Part shown: piece by piece, positions 1 to 6,925 of the stretch | Position numbering within the stretch: position 1 is the first letter of the stretch | How the letters are laid out: every line of letters begins with the position of its first letter | Assembly (NCBI GenBank): GCA_002315255.1 | Contig: DCGM01000112.1 | Coordinates: 1 to 13,407, forward strand | From: Lachnospiraceae bacterium UBA1778 | GTDB taxonomy: Bacteria; Bacillota; Clostridia; Lachnospirales; Lachnospiraceae | Length of the DNA stretch: 13,407 nucleotides | Direction of reading: 5' to 3' | Made by a program: the position numbers and the translations under genes | Notes under the pieces: generated by a model | Told to the model about the DNA's origin: nothing | The model's input: only the letters and a program-made list of their open reading frames with translations | Database searches by the model: none

Positions 1-74
1 TTACCATGGTCAACGTGGCCGATGGTACCGATGTTGCAATGCGGTTTTGTTCTTTCGAATTTCGCTTTTGCCAT
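1..74 (-). CDS. tuf: Elongation factor Tu, N-terminal fragment (cut by window edge)
   Basis: Only the first 24 codons and two bases are present; the gene runs off the low-coordinate end. The peptide begins MAKAKFERTKPHCNIGTIGH and continues VDHG, which is the start of EF-Tu with its G1 nucleotide-binding loop (GHVDHGK). EF-Tu is the GTPase that delivers aminoacyl-tRNA to the ribosomal A site. The ATG at 74-72 is supported by an AGGAGG ribosome binding site at 86-91, 11 bases upstream. The position directly after fusA is the classical str-operon order. A separate promoter in the 96-base fusA-tuf gap probably gives tuf extra transcription. Identity is certain; nothing can be said about the rest of the protein. 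Confidence 0.97.
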   Translation of the reverse strand, partial: MAKAKFERTKPHCNIGTIGHVDHG

Positions 75-119
75 TTTTACTAAATCCTCCTAATGATAAT
101 GCGCCTCTCGGCTAAATTT

Positions 120-144
120 ACCCATACGCACACATTATATGGGT
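120..144. repeat. 7-bp inverted repeat around the tuf -10 box
   Basis: On the plus strand ACCCATA (120-126) and TATGGGT (138-144) form a perfect inverted repeat with an 11-base centre. It covers the proposed -10 hexamer (134-139), and the predicted start of transcription falls near its lower arm. It could be a repressor operator, or a hairpin formed only in read-through fusA-tuf mRNA. No U-tract follows, so it is not a terminator. Confidence 0.5.
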
Positions 145-162
145 TTTGATGTCTTTTTGCAA
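134..162 (-). promoter_or_regulatory. Probable internal sigma-A promoter for tuf
   Basis: Read on the minus strand, the sequence gives TTGCAA (162-157), a 17-base spacer, and a perfect TATAAT (139-134). The -35 box matches consensus at 4 of 6 bases and the spacing is optimal. The start would be near position 127, giving a leader of about 50 nt before the tuf ATG. A dedicated promoter makes sense because cells need far more EF-Tu than EF-G. The prediction is from sequence only. Confidence 0.65.
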
Positions 163-177
163 GTAAAATTTTACTTG
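160..177. repeat. Perfect 18-bp palindrome over the fusA stop codon
   Basis: CAAGTAAAATTTTACTTG is exactly self-complementary. It contains the fusA TAA stop (173-171) and overlaps the tuf -35 box by three bases. The AT-rich centre and the lack of a following U-tract on the minus strand argue against a terminator. It may be a protein-binding site or a coincidence of the Leu-Asn-Lys-stop codons. Confidence 0.5.
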
Positions 178-2282
178 TTTAATACTTTGTCCTGGATATT
201 CTTCGGAACCTGCTCATAACGCTCAAAAAACATCGAATAGTTTCCTCTACCCTGCGTTTTCGAACGGAGATCCGTCGCATAGCCGAACATTTCAGAGAGC
301 GGAACATACGCTTTCACGAGCTTGCCGCCGCCTAAATCGTCCATGCCTTCGATGCGTCCGCGACGTGAGTTGATATCACCAATGACATCACCCATGTACT
401 CTTCCGGCATCGTGACCTCAACCTTCATGATAGGCTCAAGCAGAACCGGTTTCGCCTTCTGCATCGCTTCCTTAAACGCCATCGAACCGGCGATATGGAA
501 AGCCTGCTCAGAGGAGTCGACCTCATGGTAAGAACCGTCGTAAACGGTCGCATGAACACCGACAACCGGGTATCCGCCGAGAATACCGCACTTGGTCGCT
601 TCTTCAATACCTTCTCCGACTGCCGGGATATATTCCTTCGGAATATTTCCGCCGACAACCTCAGAGTCGAATTTGAACAGCTCTTCAGCATTCGCCTCCA
701 TCGGCTCGAAGCGTACCTTACAATGACCGTACTGGCCACGGCCGCCGGACTGGCGGACATAACGGGAATCGACATCAGCCGTGCTGGTGATCGTTTCACG
801 ATACGCGACCTGCGGTGCACCCACGTTTGCTTCTACGTTGAATTCGCGTAACAGACGGTCGACAATGATCTCCAGATGGAGCTCGCCCATGCCGGCAATG
901 ATCGTCTGGCCGGTCTGCACATCGGTATGCGCGCGGAAGGTCGGATCTTCTTCAGCAAGCTTCGCTAAAGATTCGCCGAGCTTCTGCTGTCCTGCCTTCG
1001 AGGTCGGCTCGATCGCCAGCTCGATAACAGGCTCCGGGAATTCCATCGACTCAAGGATAACCGGATGAGCTTCATCACAGATCGTGTCACCGGTGCCGGA
1101 TAATTTCAGACCGACTGCCGCAGCGATATCGCCGGAATACACCTTATCGATGTCCTGGCGCTTGTTCGCATGCATCTGCAGAATACGGCCGACACGCTCT
1201 TTCTTACCCTTCGTCGCATTGAAAACGTAGGAACCGGAATCTAAAGTTCCGGAGTAAACGCGGAAGAAAGCTAATTTACCGACGAACGGGTCCGTCATGA
1301 TCTTAAAGACCAATGCGGAGAACGGTTCCTCGTCAGAAGAATGGCGCAGGATCTCTTCGCCCTGCATGTCCACTCCATTGATCGACGGAACGTCTAACGG
1401 AGACGGCATATACTCGATAACTGCGTCGAGAAGCTTCTGGACGCCACGGTTCCGGTAAGCGCTGCCGCAGCAGACCGGGATCGCCCGGCACTCGCAGGTA
1501 GCTTTCCGAAGAGCGGCTTTCATCTGCTCGACCGTCGGAACTTCGCCGTCAAGGAACATCATCGTCAGATCGTCATCGAGCTCGCAGCATTTTTCAATGA
1601 GCTGATCCCGATAGAGTTCAGCGTCATCTGCCATGTCGGCCGGAATATCCGTGACGGTGATATTGTCACCCTTATCGTCGTTATAGATATAAGCTTTCAT
1701 TTCGAACAGATCGATGATTCCTTTAAAGGTATCTTCTTTTCCGATCGGAAGCTGCAGGATCACTACATTCTTACCGAGGCGGGTATGAATCTGTTCGACG
1801 GCGCCGTAAAAGTTGGCGCCTAAGATGTCCATTTTATTGATGAAGGCCATACGGGGGACATTGTAGGTGTCAGCCTGACGCCAGACATTCTCTGACTGAG
1901 GCTCGACGCCGCCCTTCGCGCAGAAGACGCCGATAGCGCCGTCAAGCACGCGGAGTGAACGTTCCACTTCGACGGTGAAGTCGACATGGCCCGGCGTGTC
2001 AATGATATTGATCCGGTGCTCTAAAGCGCCCGGTGCCGGCTTCGTTTCTTTTTCCAAAGTCCAATGACAGGTCGTGGCGGCGGAAGTGATCGTGATACCA
2101 CGCTCCATTTCCTGCTCCATCCAGTCCATGGTGGCTGTGCCGTCATGGGTGTCGCCTATCTTATAGTTAATTCCCGTGTAATAAAGAATACGTTCCGAAA
2201 GAGTTGTCTTCCCGGCGTCGATATGCGCCATGATGCCAATATTCCTAGTACGCTCCAGGGGATATTCTCTACTGTTTCCCAT
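171..2282 (-). CDS. fusA: Translation elongation factor G
   Basis: This 703-residue protein is EF-G, the ribosomal translocase GTPase, at the usual bacterial length (about 690-705). The G-domain motifs are all visible: G1 AHIDAGKTT (residues 19-27), G2 region RGITITSAATT (61-71), G3 DTPGH (95-99, with His99 as catalytic histidine), and G4 NKMD (149-152). Domains II to V follow, including the domain IV segment GGRGQYGH and the C-terminal GDINSRRGRIEGM segment. A short stretch before G3 (TLEKETKPAPGALEH, 75-89) is longer than in E. coli or B. subtilis EF-G. The switch I motif reads EQEMERGIT where EQEQERGIT is usual. The ATG has a Shine-Dalgarno AAGGAG at 2295-2300, with a rather long 12-base spacer. 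It sits 39 bases after rpsG and is cotranscribed in the str operon. Confidence 0.98.
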   Translation of the reverse strand: MGNSREYPLERTRNIGIMAHIDAGKTTLSERILYYTGINYKIGDTHDGTATMDWMEQEMERGITITSAATTCHWTLEKETKPAPGALEHRINIIDTPGHVDFTVEVERSLRVLDGAIGVFCAKGGVEPQSENVWRQADTYNVPRMAFINKMDILGANFYGAVEQIHTRLGKNVVILQLPIGKEDTFKGIIDLFEMKAYIYNDDKGDNITVTDIPADMADDAELYRDQLIEKCCELDDDLTMMFLDGEVPTVEQMKAALRKATCECRAIPVCCGSAYRNRGVQKLLDAVIEYMPSPLDVPSINGVDMQGEEILRHSSDEEPFSALVFKIMTDPFVGKLAFFRVYSGTLDSGSYVFNATKGKKERVGRILQMHANKRQDIDKVYSGDIAAAVGLKLSGTGDTICDEAHPVILESMEFPEPVIELAIEPTSKAGQQKLGESLAKLAEEDPTFRAHTDVQTGQTIIAGMGELHLEIIVDRLLREFNVEANVGAPQVAYRETITSTADVDSRYVRQSGGRGQYGHCKVRFEPMEANAEELFKFDSEVVGGNIPKEYIPAVGEGIEEATKCGILGGYPVVGVHATVYDGSYHEVDSSEQAFHIAGSMAFKEAMQKAKPVLLEPIMKVEVTMPEEYMGDVIGDINSRRGRIEGMDDLGGGKLVKAYVPLSEMFGYATDLRSKTQGRGNYSMFFERYEQVPKNIQDKVLNK

Positions 2283-2321
2283 ATAATCCTTAATCTCCTT
2301 TGGCCATCATTTCAGGCTGCA

Positions 2322-2792
2322 TTAGAACCTGAGATGAGAGAACGCCTTGTTAGCGTCTGCCATTCTATGCATTTCTTCTTTTCTACGGACTGCACCGCCG
2401 GTGGAGTTAGCTGCATCGAGAATCTCGCCTGCAAGTCTGTCTTCCATCGTCTTCTCACCGCGAGCGCGGGAGAAACTGGTGAGCCAGCGAAGCGCCAGCG
2501 TCTGTCTTCTTTCCGGCTTAACTTCGATCGGAACCTGATAGGTTGCACCACCGACACGTTTTGCCTTAACTTCGAGAACAGGCATAATGTTATCCATAGC
2601 GTTGCGGAATACTTCCAGAGCCGGTTTTCCGGTCTTCTCTTCAAGCTGTCCGAAAGCGCCATAGACGATCTTCTGGGCCACGCCCTTTTTGCCGTCCAGC
2701 ATGATGTTGTTGATCAGCTTCGTGACTACGACATCATTGTAAATGGGATCGGCTAATACATCTCTCTTTTGAGTATGTCCTTTTCTTGGCAC
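2322..2792 (-). CDS. rpsG: 30S ribosomal protein S7 (GTG start)
   Basis: This is S7, the primary binder of the 3' major domain of 16S rRNA and organiser of the small-subunit head. The start is GTG at 2792-2790: the product then begins (M)PRKGHTQKRDVLADPIYND, exactly where S7 proteins start, and has 156 residues as in B. subtilis. A strong AAGGAGG at 2807-2801 lies 8 bases upstream. The frame stays open to an ATG at 2861, but the extra 23 residues resemble no S7 N-terminus and have no good ribosome site. The conserved core RVGGATYQVPIEVKPERR is present, and the C-terminus ends AFSHLRF. It lies 135 bases after rpsL and 39 before fusA. The unusual start codon and adjacent hairpins are compatible with translational control. 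Confidence 0.96.
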   Translation of the reverse strand: MPRKGHTQKRDVLADPIYNDVVVTKLINNIMLDGKKGVAQKIVYGAFGQLEEKTGKPALEVFRNAMDNIMPVLEVKAKRVGGATYQVPIEVKPERRQTLALRWLTSFSRARGEKTMEDRLAGEILDAANSTGGAVRRKEEMHRMADANKAFSHLRF

Positions 2793-2927
2793 GTTACTTC
2801 CCTCCTTAACAATCGTTAATTCATCGGTACTCACTCTTCTCTTCGAGTGTTCGCACACCATTCTATCATCTATACAACCCTAGAGGATTTAAATGCCGTA
2901 CAATATTTTCCGATAAATGTCTATAGG
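2793..2927 (-). promoter_or_regulatory. rpsL-rpsG intercistronic region with two small hairpins
   Basis: This 135-base spacer is long for an operon with otherwise tight gaps. In the minus-strand RNA, CACUC and GAGUG (2849-2845 and 2836-2832) can form a 5-bp stem with an 8-base loop. Nearer the gene, UUAAC and GUUAA (2819-2815 and 2810-2806) form a 5-bp stem with a GAUU loop that touches the first bases of the rpsG Shine-Dalgarno. In E. coli the equivalent spacer is the target of S7 autoregulation; that this one does the same is inference. I saw no convincing promoter here. Confidence 0.4.
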
Positions 2928-3347
2928 TTACTTTTTGACCTTCGGTCTCTTTGCGCCGTACTTAGAACGGGCCTGACGACGGTTTGCAACACCGGCAGTA
3001 TCTAATGTGCCTCTGACGATGTGGTAACGTGTACCCGGAAGATCCTTGACACGGCCGCCACGGACGAGGACAACGCTATGCTCCTGAAGGTTGTGGCCTT
3101 CTCCCGGAATATAGGACGTGACTTCGATACCATTGGAAAGACGGACTCTGGCGATCTTACGAAGAGCTGAGTTCGGCTTTTTCGGGGTAGCTGTCTTAAC
3201 AGCTGTACAGACACCACGCTTCTGCGGAGAATTGGTCTCGATCGCGCGCTTCTTTAAAGAGTTGAAACCTCTTAAAAGAGCCGGAGCCGTAGACTTCTTC
3301 GCTTCGGTCGTTCTGCCTTTACGAACTAACTGGTTAAATGTAGGCAT
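2928..3347 (-). CDS. rpsL: 30S ribosomal protein S12
   Basis: S12 is the small-subunit protein next to the decoding centre that helps set translational accuracy. The 139-residue product starts MPTFNQLVRKGR and carries the conserved blocks PQKRGVCTAV, TPKKPNSALRK, GEGHNLQEHSVVLVRGGRVKDLPG and ARSKYG. Between PALL and PQKR there is an extra segment of about 13 residues (RGFNSLKKRAIETNS) that E. coli lacks and B. subtilis has, which supports a Bacillota origin. The two lysines at which substitutions commonly give streptomycin resistance are wild type: Lys56 (E. coli Lys43 counting Met) and Lys101 (Lys88). Asp102, the residue methylthiolated by RimO in many bacteria, is present. AGGAGG at 3360-3355 sits 7 bases before the ATG. 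It is the first gene of the str operon. Confidence 0.98.
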   Translation of the reverse strand: MPTFNQLVRKGRTTEAKKSTAPALLRGFNSLKKRAIETNSPQKRGVCTAVKTATPKKPNSALRKIARVRLSNGIEVTSYIPGEGHNLQEHSVVLVRGGRVKDLPGTRYHIVRGTLDTAGVANRRQARSKYGAKRPKVKK

Positions 3348-3440
3348 TCTTTTTCCTCCTGTATTTATTTAGCTTTATCTTTATCCTCTTCTTATAGGCC
3401 GGGTTGTCGGCCGAACTGACAAAAAAGAGCATAAAAATAA

Positions 3441-3462
3441 GGGTACGCCAAATAGCGCACCC
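3441..3462 (-). promoter_or_regulatory. Hairpin at the predicted 5' end of str mRNA, followed by a U-rich stretch
   Basis: In the minus-strand RNA, GGGUGCGC (3462-3455) pairs with GCGUACCC (3448-3441) as an 8-bp stem with one G-U pair and a UAUUUG loop. On the plus strand the same position would be an A-C mismatch, so the fold favours the minus transcript. It is followed by UUAUUUUUAUG and later UUUUUU. The start site expected from the str promoter is about 3462-3460, at the first bases of the stem. It could protect the 5' end, attenuate the operon, or terminate transcripts arriving from kdgK. Confidence 0.55.
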
Positions 3463-3466
3463 TATA

Positions 3467-3494
3467 ATTATACTGAAAACTGTTATTTTGTCAA
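3467..3494 (-). promoter_or_regulatory. Consensus sigma-A promoter of the str operon
   Basis: On the minus strand a perfect TTGACA (3494-3489) is followed by 16 bases and a perfect TATAAT (3472-3467). Both hexamers match consensus at all positions, as expected for a ribosomal-protein operon. The leader to the rpsL ATG would be about 113 nt. Besides the 5' hairpin it holds a GC-rich segment (GGCC at 3413-3410 and 3401-3398) that could form a 4-bp stem. Confidence 0.85.
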
Positions 3495-3640
3495 GTGATA
3501 AACTCATTATAAAAGCACCAAAACCGCATAGGGAAAGGCTTTCTCTTCCAGTAAAAAATCACAAGAGAGGAATTCCGCGCTCCATTAAAAGGGGTTTCGC
3601 TTTTATCGCACGACACGTGCTGCCGCATCGTTCTTCGCTT
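3495..3640 (-). other. Spacer between kdgK and the str promoter, no clear terminator
   Basis: The 146 bases after the kdgK stop hold no gene. The best fold is GCACG-UGU-CGUGC (3620-3608 on the minus RNA), a 5-bp stem with a 3-base loop and no U-tract after it. A run of six U (3558-3553) is present but lacks a good GC stem before it. Transcription from kdgK may therefore enter the str operon, unless it stops at the U-rich hairpin at 3441-3462. Confidence 0.5.
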
Positions 3641-4735
3641 TTACCGTACCACGCGTGCGCCTGCCCCGCCCATCAATGCTTCGACTTCCTTCCGGTTCGC
3701 CATCGAGGTGTCGCCCGGCGTCGTCATCGCCAATGCGCCGTGTGCCGCGCCGTAGTTGACTGCGGTTTCCGGATCGCCTGTCGTCATCAGTCCGAAAACC
3801 AGGCCGGACGCGAAGGAGTCGCCGCCGCCGATCCGGTCGAAAACCTCGAGTTCACGGTATTCCTTTGACTGGAAGATTTCTCCGTCCGCATAGCAGAGGG
3901 CCGACCAGTCATTGATAGAAGCTGTTTTAACCGTGCGGAGCGTCGTCGCGATCACCTTAAAGTTCGGATATTCGGCCGCTGCCACACTCATCATCTTCTT
4001 ATAGCCGTCAGTGCTGAGCTTCTTTAAGCCGTCGTTTCCTTCGATCTCGAAGCCGAGGCAAGCGGTGAAGTCTTCTTCATTTCCGATCATTACATCGACA
4101 TAAGGCGCGATTTCACGGTTGACCTCGCGCGCCTTTTCGATTCCGCCGATGGCAGACCACATCGAAGGCCGATAATTTAAATCATACGAAATGACCGTTC
4201 CGTACTTCTTCGCGGTCTTTATGACCTCTATCACGGTTTCGCACGATTTTTCGGAGAGCGCCGCATAGATGCCGCCGGTATGGAGCCAGCGCACGCCTTC
4301 CTCTTTAAAAATCTTCTCTAAATCAAAGTCGGAGGCAGCCGTCTGCGAAATCGCCGTATTTGCGCGGTCCGAGCAGCCGATGCTTCCGCGGACGCCAAAC
4401 CCGCGCTCGGTAAAGTTGAGTCCGTTCCGGCAGGTTCTTCCGATGCCGTCCGTCTTCTTCCAGACGATATGAGACGTATCGACGCCGCCCTGGCAGATAA
4501 AATCTTCGAGGAGGCGGCCGACTTCATTGTCCGCAAAAGCGGTGAGCACGGTCGCTTTCATTCCGAAGCATTTCCGAAGGCCGCGCGCGACATTATATTC
4601 ACCGCCGCCTTCCCAGACTTTAAACTCGCGCGCGGTGCGGATCCGTCCGTCGCCGGGATCCAGCCGAAGCATGATTTCTCCAAGCGATACGATATCCCAC
4701 ATCGCATCTTTTTTCAGGTTCAGATTAAGTGCCAT
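3641..4735 (-). CDS. kdgK: PfkB-family sugar kinase, probable 2-dehydro-3-deoxygluconokinase
   Basis: The 364-residue protein is a ribokinase/PfkB-fold kinase. It likely phosphorylates 2-keto-3-deoxygluconate with ATP to KDPG, the substrate of the Eda aldolase encoded just upstream. Visible motifs are GEIMLRL (19-25), the substrate-side GGGEYNVARGL (43-53), DLNYRP (185-190), GNEED (218-222), and the C-terminal signature DRIGGGDSFASG (300-311) with Asp306 as the expected catalytic base. The ATG at 4735 has GGAGA at 4745-4741, 5 bases upstream; an internal Met12 directly before the fold (MWDIVSLGE) is a less likely start. It is last in the uxaC-eda-kdgK operon, 95 bases after eda; that gap shows no convincing terminator or promoter. 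The KDG specificity rests on context: a fructokinase-like or other ketose activity cannot be excluded from motifs alone. Confidence 0.86.
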   Translation of the reverse strand: MALNLNLKKDAMWDIVSLGEIMLRLDPGDGRIRTAREFKVWEGGGEYNVARGLRKCFGMKATVLTAFADNEVGRLLEDFICQGGVDTSHIVWKKTDGIGRTCRNGLNFTERGFGVRGSIGCSDRANTAISQTAASDFDLEKIFKEEGVRWLHTGGIYAALSEKSCETVIEVIKTAKKYGTVISYDLNYRPSMWSAIGGIEKAREVNREIAPYVDVMIGNEEDFTACLGFEIEGNDGLKKLSTDGYKKMMSVAAAEYPNFKVIATTLRTVKTASINDWSALCYADGEIFQSKEYRELEVFDRIGGGDSFASGLVFGLMTTGDPETAVNYGAAHGALAMTTPGDTSMANRKEVEALMGGAGARVVR

Positions 4736-4830
4736 AAAAATCTCCGTTTTATATCCTTCTGTTTTTCAAATCTTCTATCTCGTAGCTTTTTACGTATTCA
4801 ACCGAAGAATGTTCTTACCCTTTCGGATCT

Positions 4831-5469
4831 TCAGCCTCTGTACTCTTTGACGATCTCGGCCGCTTCCCGTGTCATTTCACGGATTTTGTCAAATTCGCCC
4901 GCTTCGATCAGGCTGCTCTTCACCATCCACGAGCCGCCGCACGCGATAATCCGCTTGGAATCAGCGAGATAGGGGCGGACGTTCTCTGCATTGATTCCGC
5001 CGGTCGGCATAAACTTTAACCCGACATACGGCGCGGAAATCGCCTGAATCATCTTTAAGCCCCCTGCAGGTTCTGCCGGGAAGAATTTGACTACCTTCAA
5101 GCCAAAGGAAAGCGCCTGCTCGATTTCAGACGGGGTCATGACGCCAGGGAATACCGGAACGCCGATTTCCTGGCAATGTTTCACCGTGACCGGATTAAAC
5201 CCGGGCGCTACGATAAACTTCGCGCCGGCGTTCACCGCGCGGTCAACCTGCTCCTCCGTCAGCACCGTTCCCGCGCCGACCAGCATTTCCGGAAACGCTT
5301 CCGTCATGCGGCGGATCGATTCTTCTGCCGCGTCCGTACGGAACGTGACTTCCGCGCACGGAAGTCCGCCGTCCATCAGCGCCTTCGCTAACGGCACTGC
5401 GTCCTTCGCGTCCTGAATGACAACTACCGGAACGATACCGGTCTTATAAATCAGCTCCTGGATTTCCAT
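4831..5469 (-). CDS. eda: KHG/KDPG aldolase
   Basis: This 212-residue class I aldolase cleaves 2-keto-3-deoxy-6-phosphogluconate to pyruvate and glyceraldehyde 3-phosphate, and usually also 4-hydroxy-2-oxoglutarate. The Schiff-base lysine is Lys128 in KFFPAE. Other active-site residues fit the E. coli enzyme with a constant offset of five: Glu40 and Arg44 in AEVTFRT, and Thr68 in GAGT. The phosphate-binding strand FMPTGGI (153-159) and ACGGSWM near 176-182 are present. Length and single-domain TIM-barrel layout are normal; there is no signal peptide, so it is cytoplasmic. The ATG is preceded by AAGGAG at 5484-5479 with a 9-base spacer. It lies 27 bases after uxaC, so the two are almost certainly cotranscribed. 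Confidence 0.95.
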   Translation of the reverse strand: MEIQELIYKTGIVPVVVIQDAKDAVPLAKALMDGGLPCAEVTFRTDAAEESIRRMTEAFPEMLVGAGTVLTEEQVDRAVNAGAKFIVAPGFNPVTVKHCQEIGVPVFPGVMTPSEIEQALSFGLKVVKFFPAEPAGGLKMIQAISAPYVGLKFMPTGGINAENVRPYLADSKRIIACGGSWMVKSSLIEAGEFDKIREMTREAAEIVKEYRG

Positions 5470-5496
5470 CGCTGTTTTCTCCTTTTCAACATATCC

Positions 5497-6894
5497 TTAA
5501 AACTCAAAATACTTCTTCGTATTATAATAGGAGATCCCTTCCACAATCTTTTTTAAGGACTTCTCATTATTCGGATACTCGCCGTTTTCGACGAGTCCGC
5601 CGATCAGATTGCACATAATCCGGCGGAAATACTCATGACGCGGATAGGATAAGAAGCTTCTCGAATCGGTCAGCATACCGACGAAGTTTCCGAGCACGCC
5701 TAAATTTCCGAGCGAAATCATCTGGTCCTGCATGCCGGTCTTATGATCATTGAACCACCATGCGCTGCCCTGCTGGATCTTTCCGGTCACGCCGCCCTGG
5801 AAGCAGCCGAGGATCGTGCCAATAAGCTGGTTGTCGGCCGGATTTAACGAATAAAGGATCGTCTTCGGCAGCTCTTCGGTCATTTGAAGCGCATTGAGGT
5901 AATCCGCGAGCTCCGCGCCCGGAGCGAAGTTGCTGATGCAGTCATAACCGGTGTCCGCGCCGATACGGTTAAACATCAGCGTGTTATTGTTCCGCTTGCA
6001 GCCGTAGTGAAGCTGCATCACCCAGCCGCGGCGGTTGTACTCGCACCCCATCGCGACCATAAAGACCGTCTTAAACTGCGCTTCTTCTAATGCGCTGACC
6101 TCGTTTCCGGCGAGACGGGTCTGGAAGATCCGATCCGCTTCCGCTTCGCTGACCGGCTGATACGGCACATAGTCGAGACCATGGTCCGAAACGCGGCAGC
6201 CAAGTGACGCAAAGAAGTCCATCCGCTTCACCAGTGCGGTCTTCAGGTCTTCAAAACTCGCAATCTTCACGCCTGAAACTTCCGAAAGTTTCTTAATATA
6301 ATCGACAAATCCCGGTGTCCGAAGCGCGGATGCCTTATCCGGACGCCAAGCCGGGTAAACCTTAAATCCGAGATCCTTCTCCGCCGCCAGCTTCTCATGC
6401 CATTCCAGCGAATCGACCGGATCGTCCGTCGTGCAGATGACGTCGACATTTGCCATGCGGATAAGTCCGCGCGCCGAGAACTCCGGCCGCTGTAATTTTT
6501 CATTGCAAAGATTCCAGACTTCTTCTGCCGTATCGCCGTTTAAAACGCCATGATAGCCGAAGAACCGCTGAAGCTCGAGATGGCTCCAATGCACGAGCGG
6601 GTTTCCGATCGCCATTTCAAGCGTCTCCGCATATTTCTGGAATTTCTCGCGGTCGTCCGCATTTCCGGTCACATACTGCTCTTCGACACCGTTCGAACGC
6701 ATCGCGCGCCACTTATAATGATCGCCTCCGAGCCAGATTTCGGTAATATTCTTAAACCGCTTGTCCTCATAAATTTCACGCGGGCTGATATGGCAATGAT
6801 AATCGATGATCGGGAGCTTTTCCGCATAGTCGTGGAACAGGTGACGGGCGGTTTCATTGGATAAAAGGAAATCATGTCCGATAAATTCATTCAT
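5497..6894 (-). CDS. uxaC: Glucuronate/galacturonate isomerase
   Basis: The 465-residue product is a uronate isomerase of the amidohydrolase superfamily, converting D-glucuronate to D-fructuronate (and galacturonate to tagaturonate), the first cytoplasmic step of the Ashwell pathway. The N-terminus MNEFIGHDFLL, the metal-binding DYHCHISP (31-38), KWRAMR (61-66), CTTDDPVDSLEWH (154-166), PAWRPDKA (181-188) and the C-terminal TDSRSFLSYPRHEYFRR are family hallmarks. Length is close to E. coli UxaC (470). The ATG has AAGGAG at 6908-6903 with an 8-base spacer. It is the first gene of the operon with eda and kdgK and has its own promoter about 90 bases upstream. The upstream GH115 gene suggests that glucuronate from xylan is the physiological substrate, but galacturonate use cannot be ruled out. 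Confidence 0.96.
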   Translation of the reverse strand: MNEFIGHDFLLSNETARHLFHDYAEKLPIIDYHCHISPREIYEDKRFKNITEIWLGGDHYKWRAMRSNGVEEQYVTGNADDREKFQKYAETLEMAIGNPLVHWSHLELQRFFGYHGVLNGDTAEEVWNLCNEKLQRPEFSARGLIRMANVDVICTTDDPVDSLEWHEKLAAEKDLGFKVYPAWRPDKASALRTPGFVDYIKKLSEVSGVKIASFEDLKTALVKRMDFFASLGCRVSDHGLDYVPYQPVSEAEADRIFQTRLAGNEVSALEEAQFKTVFMVAMGCEYNRRGWVMQLHYGCKRNNNTLMFNRIGADTGYDCISNFAPGAELADYLNALQMTEELPKTILYSLNPADNQLIGTILGCFQGGVTGKIQQGSAWWFNDHKTGMQDQMISLGNLGVLGNFVGMLTDSRSFLSYPRHEYFRRIMCNLIGGLVENGEYPNNEKSLKKIVEGISYYNTKKYFEF

Positions 6895-6916
6895 AGTCTT
6901 CTCTCCTTGGCAGACT
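6895..6916 (-). promoter_or_regulatory. Hairpin presenting the uxaC Shine-Dalgarno in its loop
   Basis: In the uxaC leader RNA, AGUCU (6916-6912) can pair with AGACU (6899-6895). The 12-base loop GCCAAGGAGAGA contains the Shine-Dalgarno AAGGAG, and the AUG follows the stem with no gap. The stem is only 5 bp, so it may be incidental or may tune ribosome access. Confidence 0.35.
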
Positions 6917-6925
6917 CTTTCATCG

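Noticed and set aside
2064..2756. 230-codon open frame on the plus strand across the fusA-rpsG junction
   Set aside because: It is antisense to two certain genes, has no recognisable domain or ribosome site, and is explained by codon bias of the opposite strand.
2793..2861. N-terminal extension of S7 to an ATG at 2861 (179 residues)
   Set aside because: The extra residues match no S7, there is no good ribosome site before that ATG, and a strong one precedes the GTG at 2792 that gives the standard 156-residue protein.
2928..3347. Possible streptomycin-resistance allele in rpsL
   Set aside because: Both critical lysines (Lys56 and Lys101 here) are wild type.
4736..4830. Possible terminator between eda and kdgK (CCGAA...TTCGG)
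   Set aside because: The stem is 5 bp with a 15-base loop and no U-tract follows on the minus strand.
4469..4972. 167-codon plus-strand frame across the kdgK-eda gap
   Set aside because: It overlaps both genes antisense, is basic and serine-rich, and has no family features.
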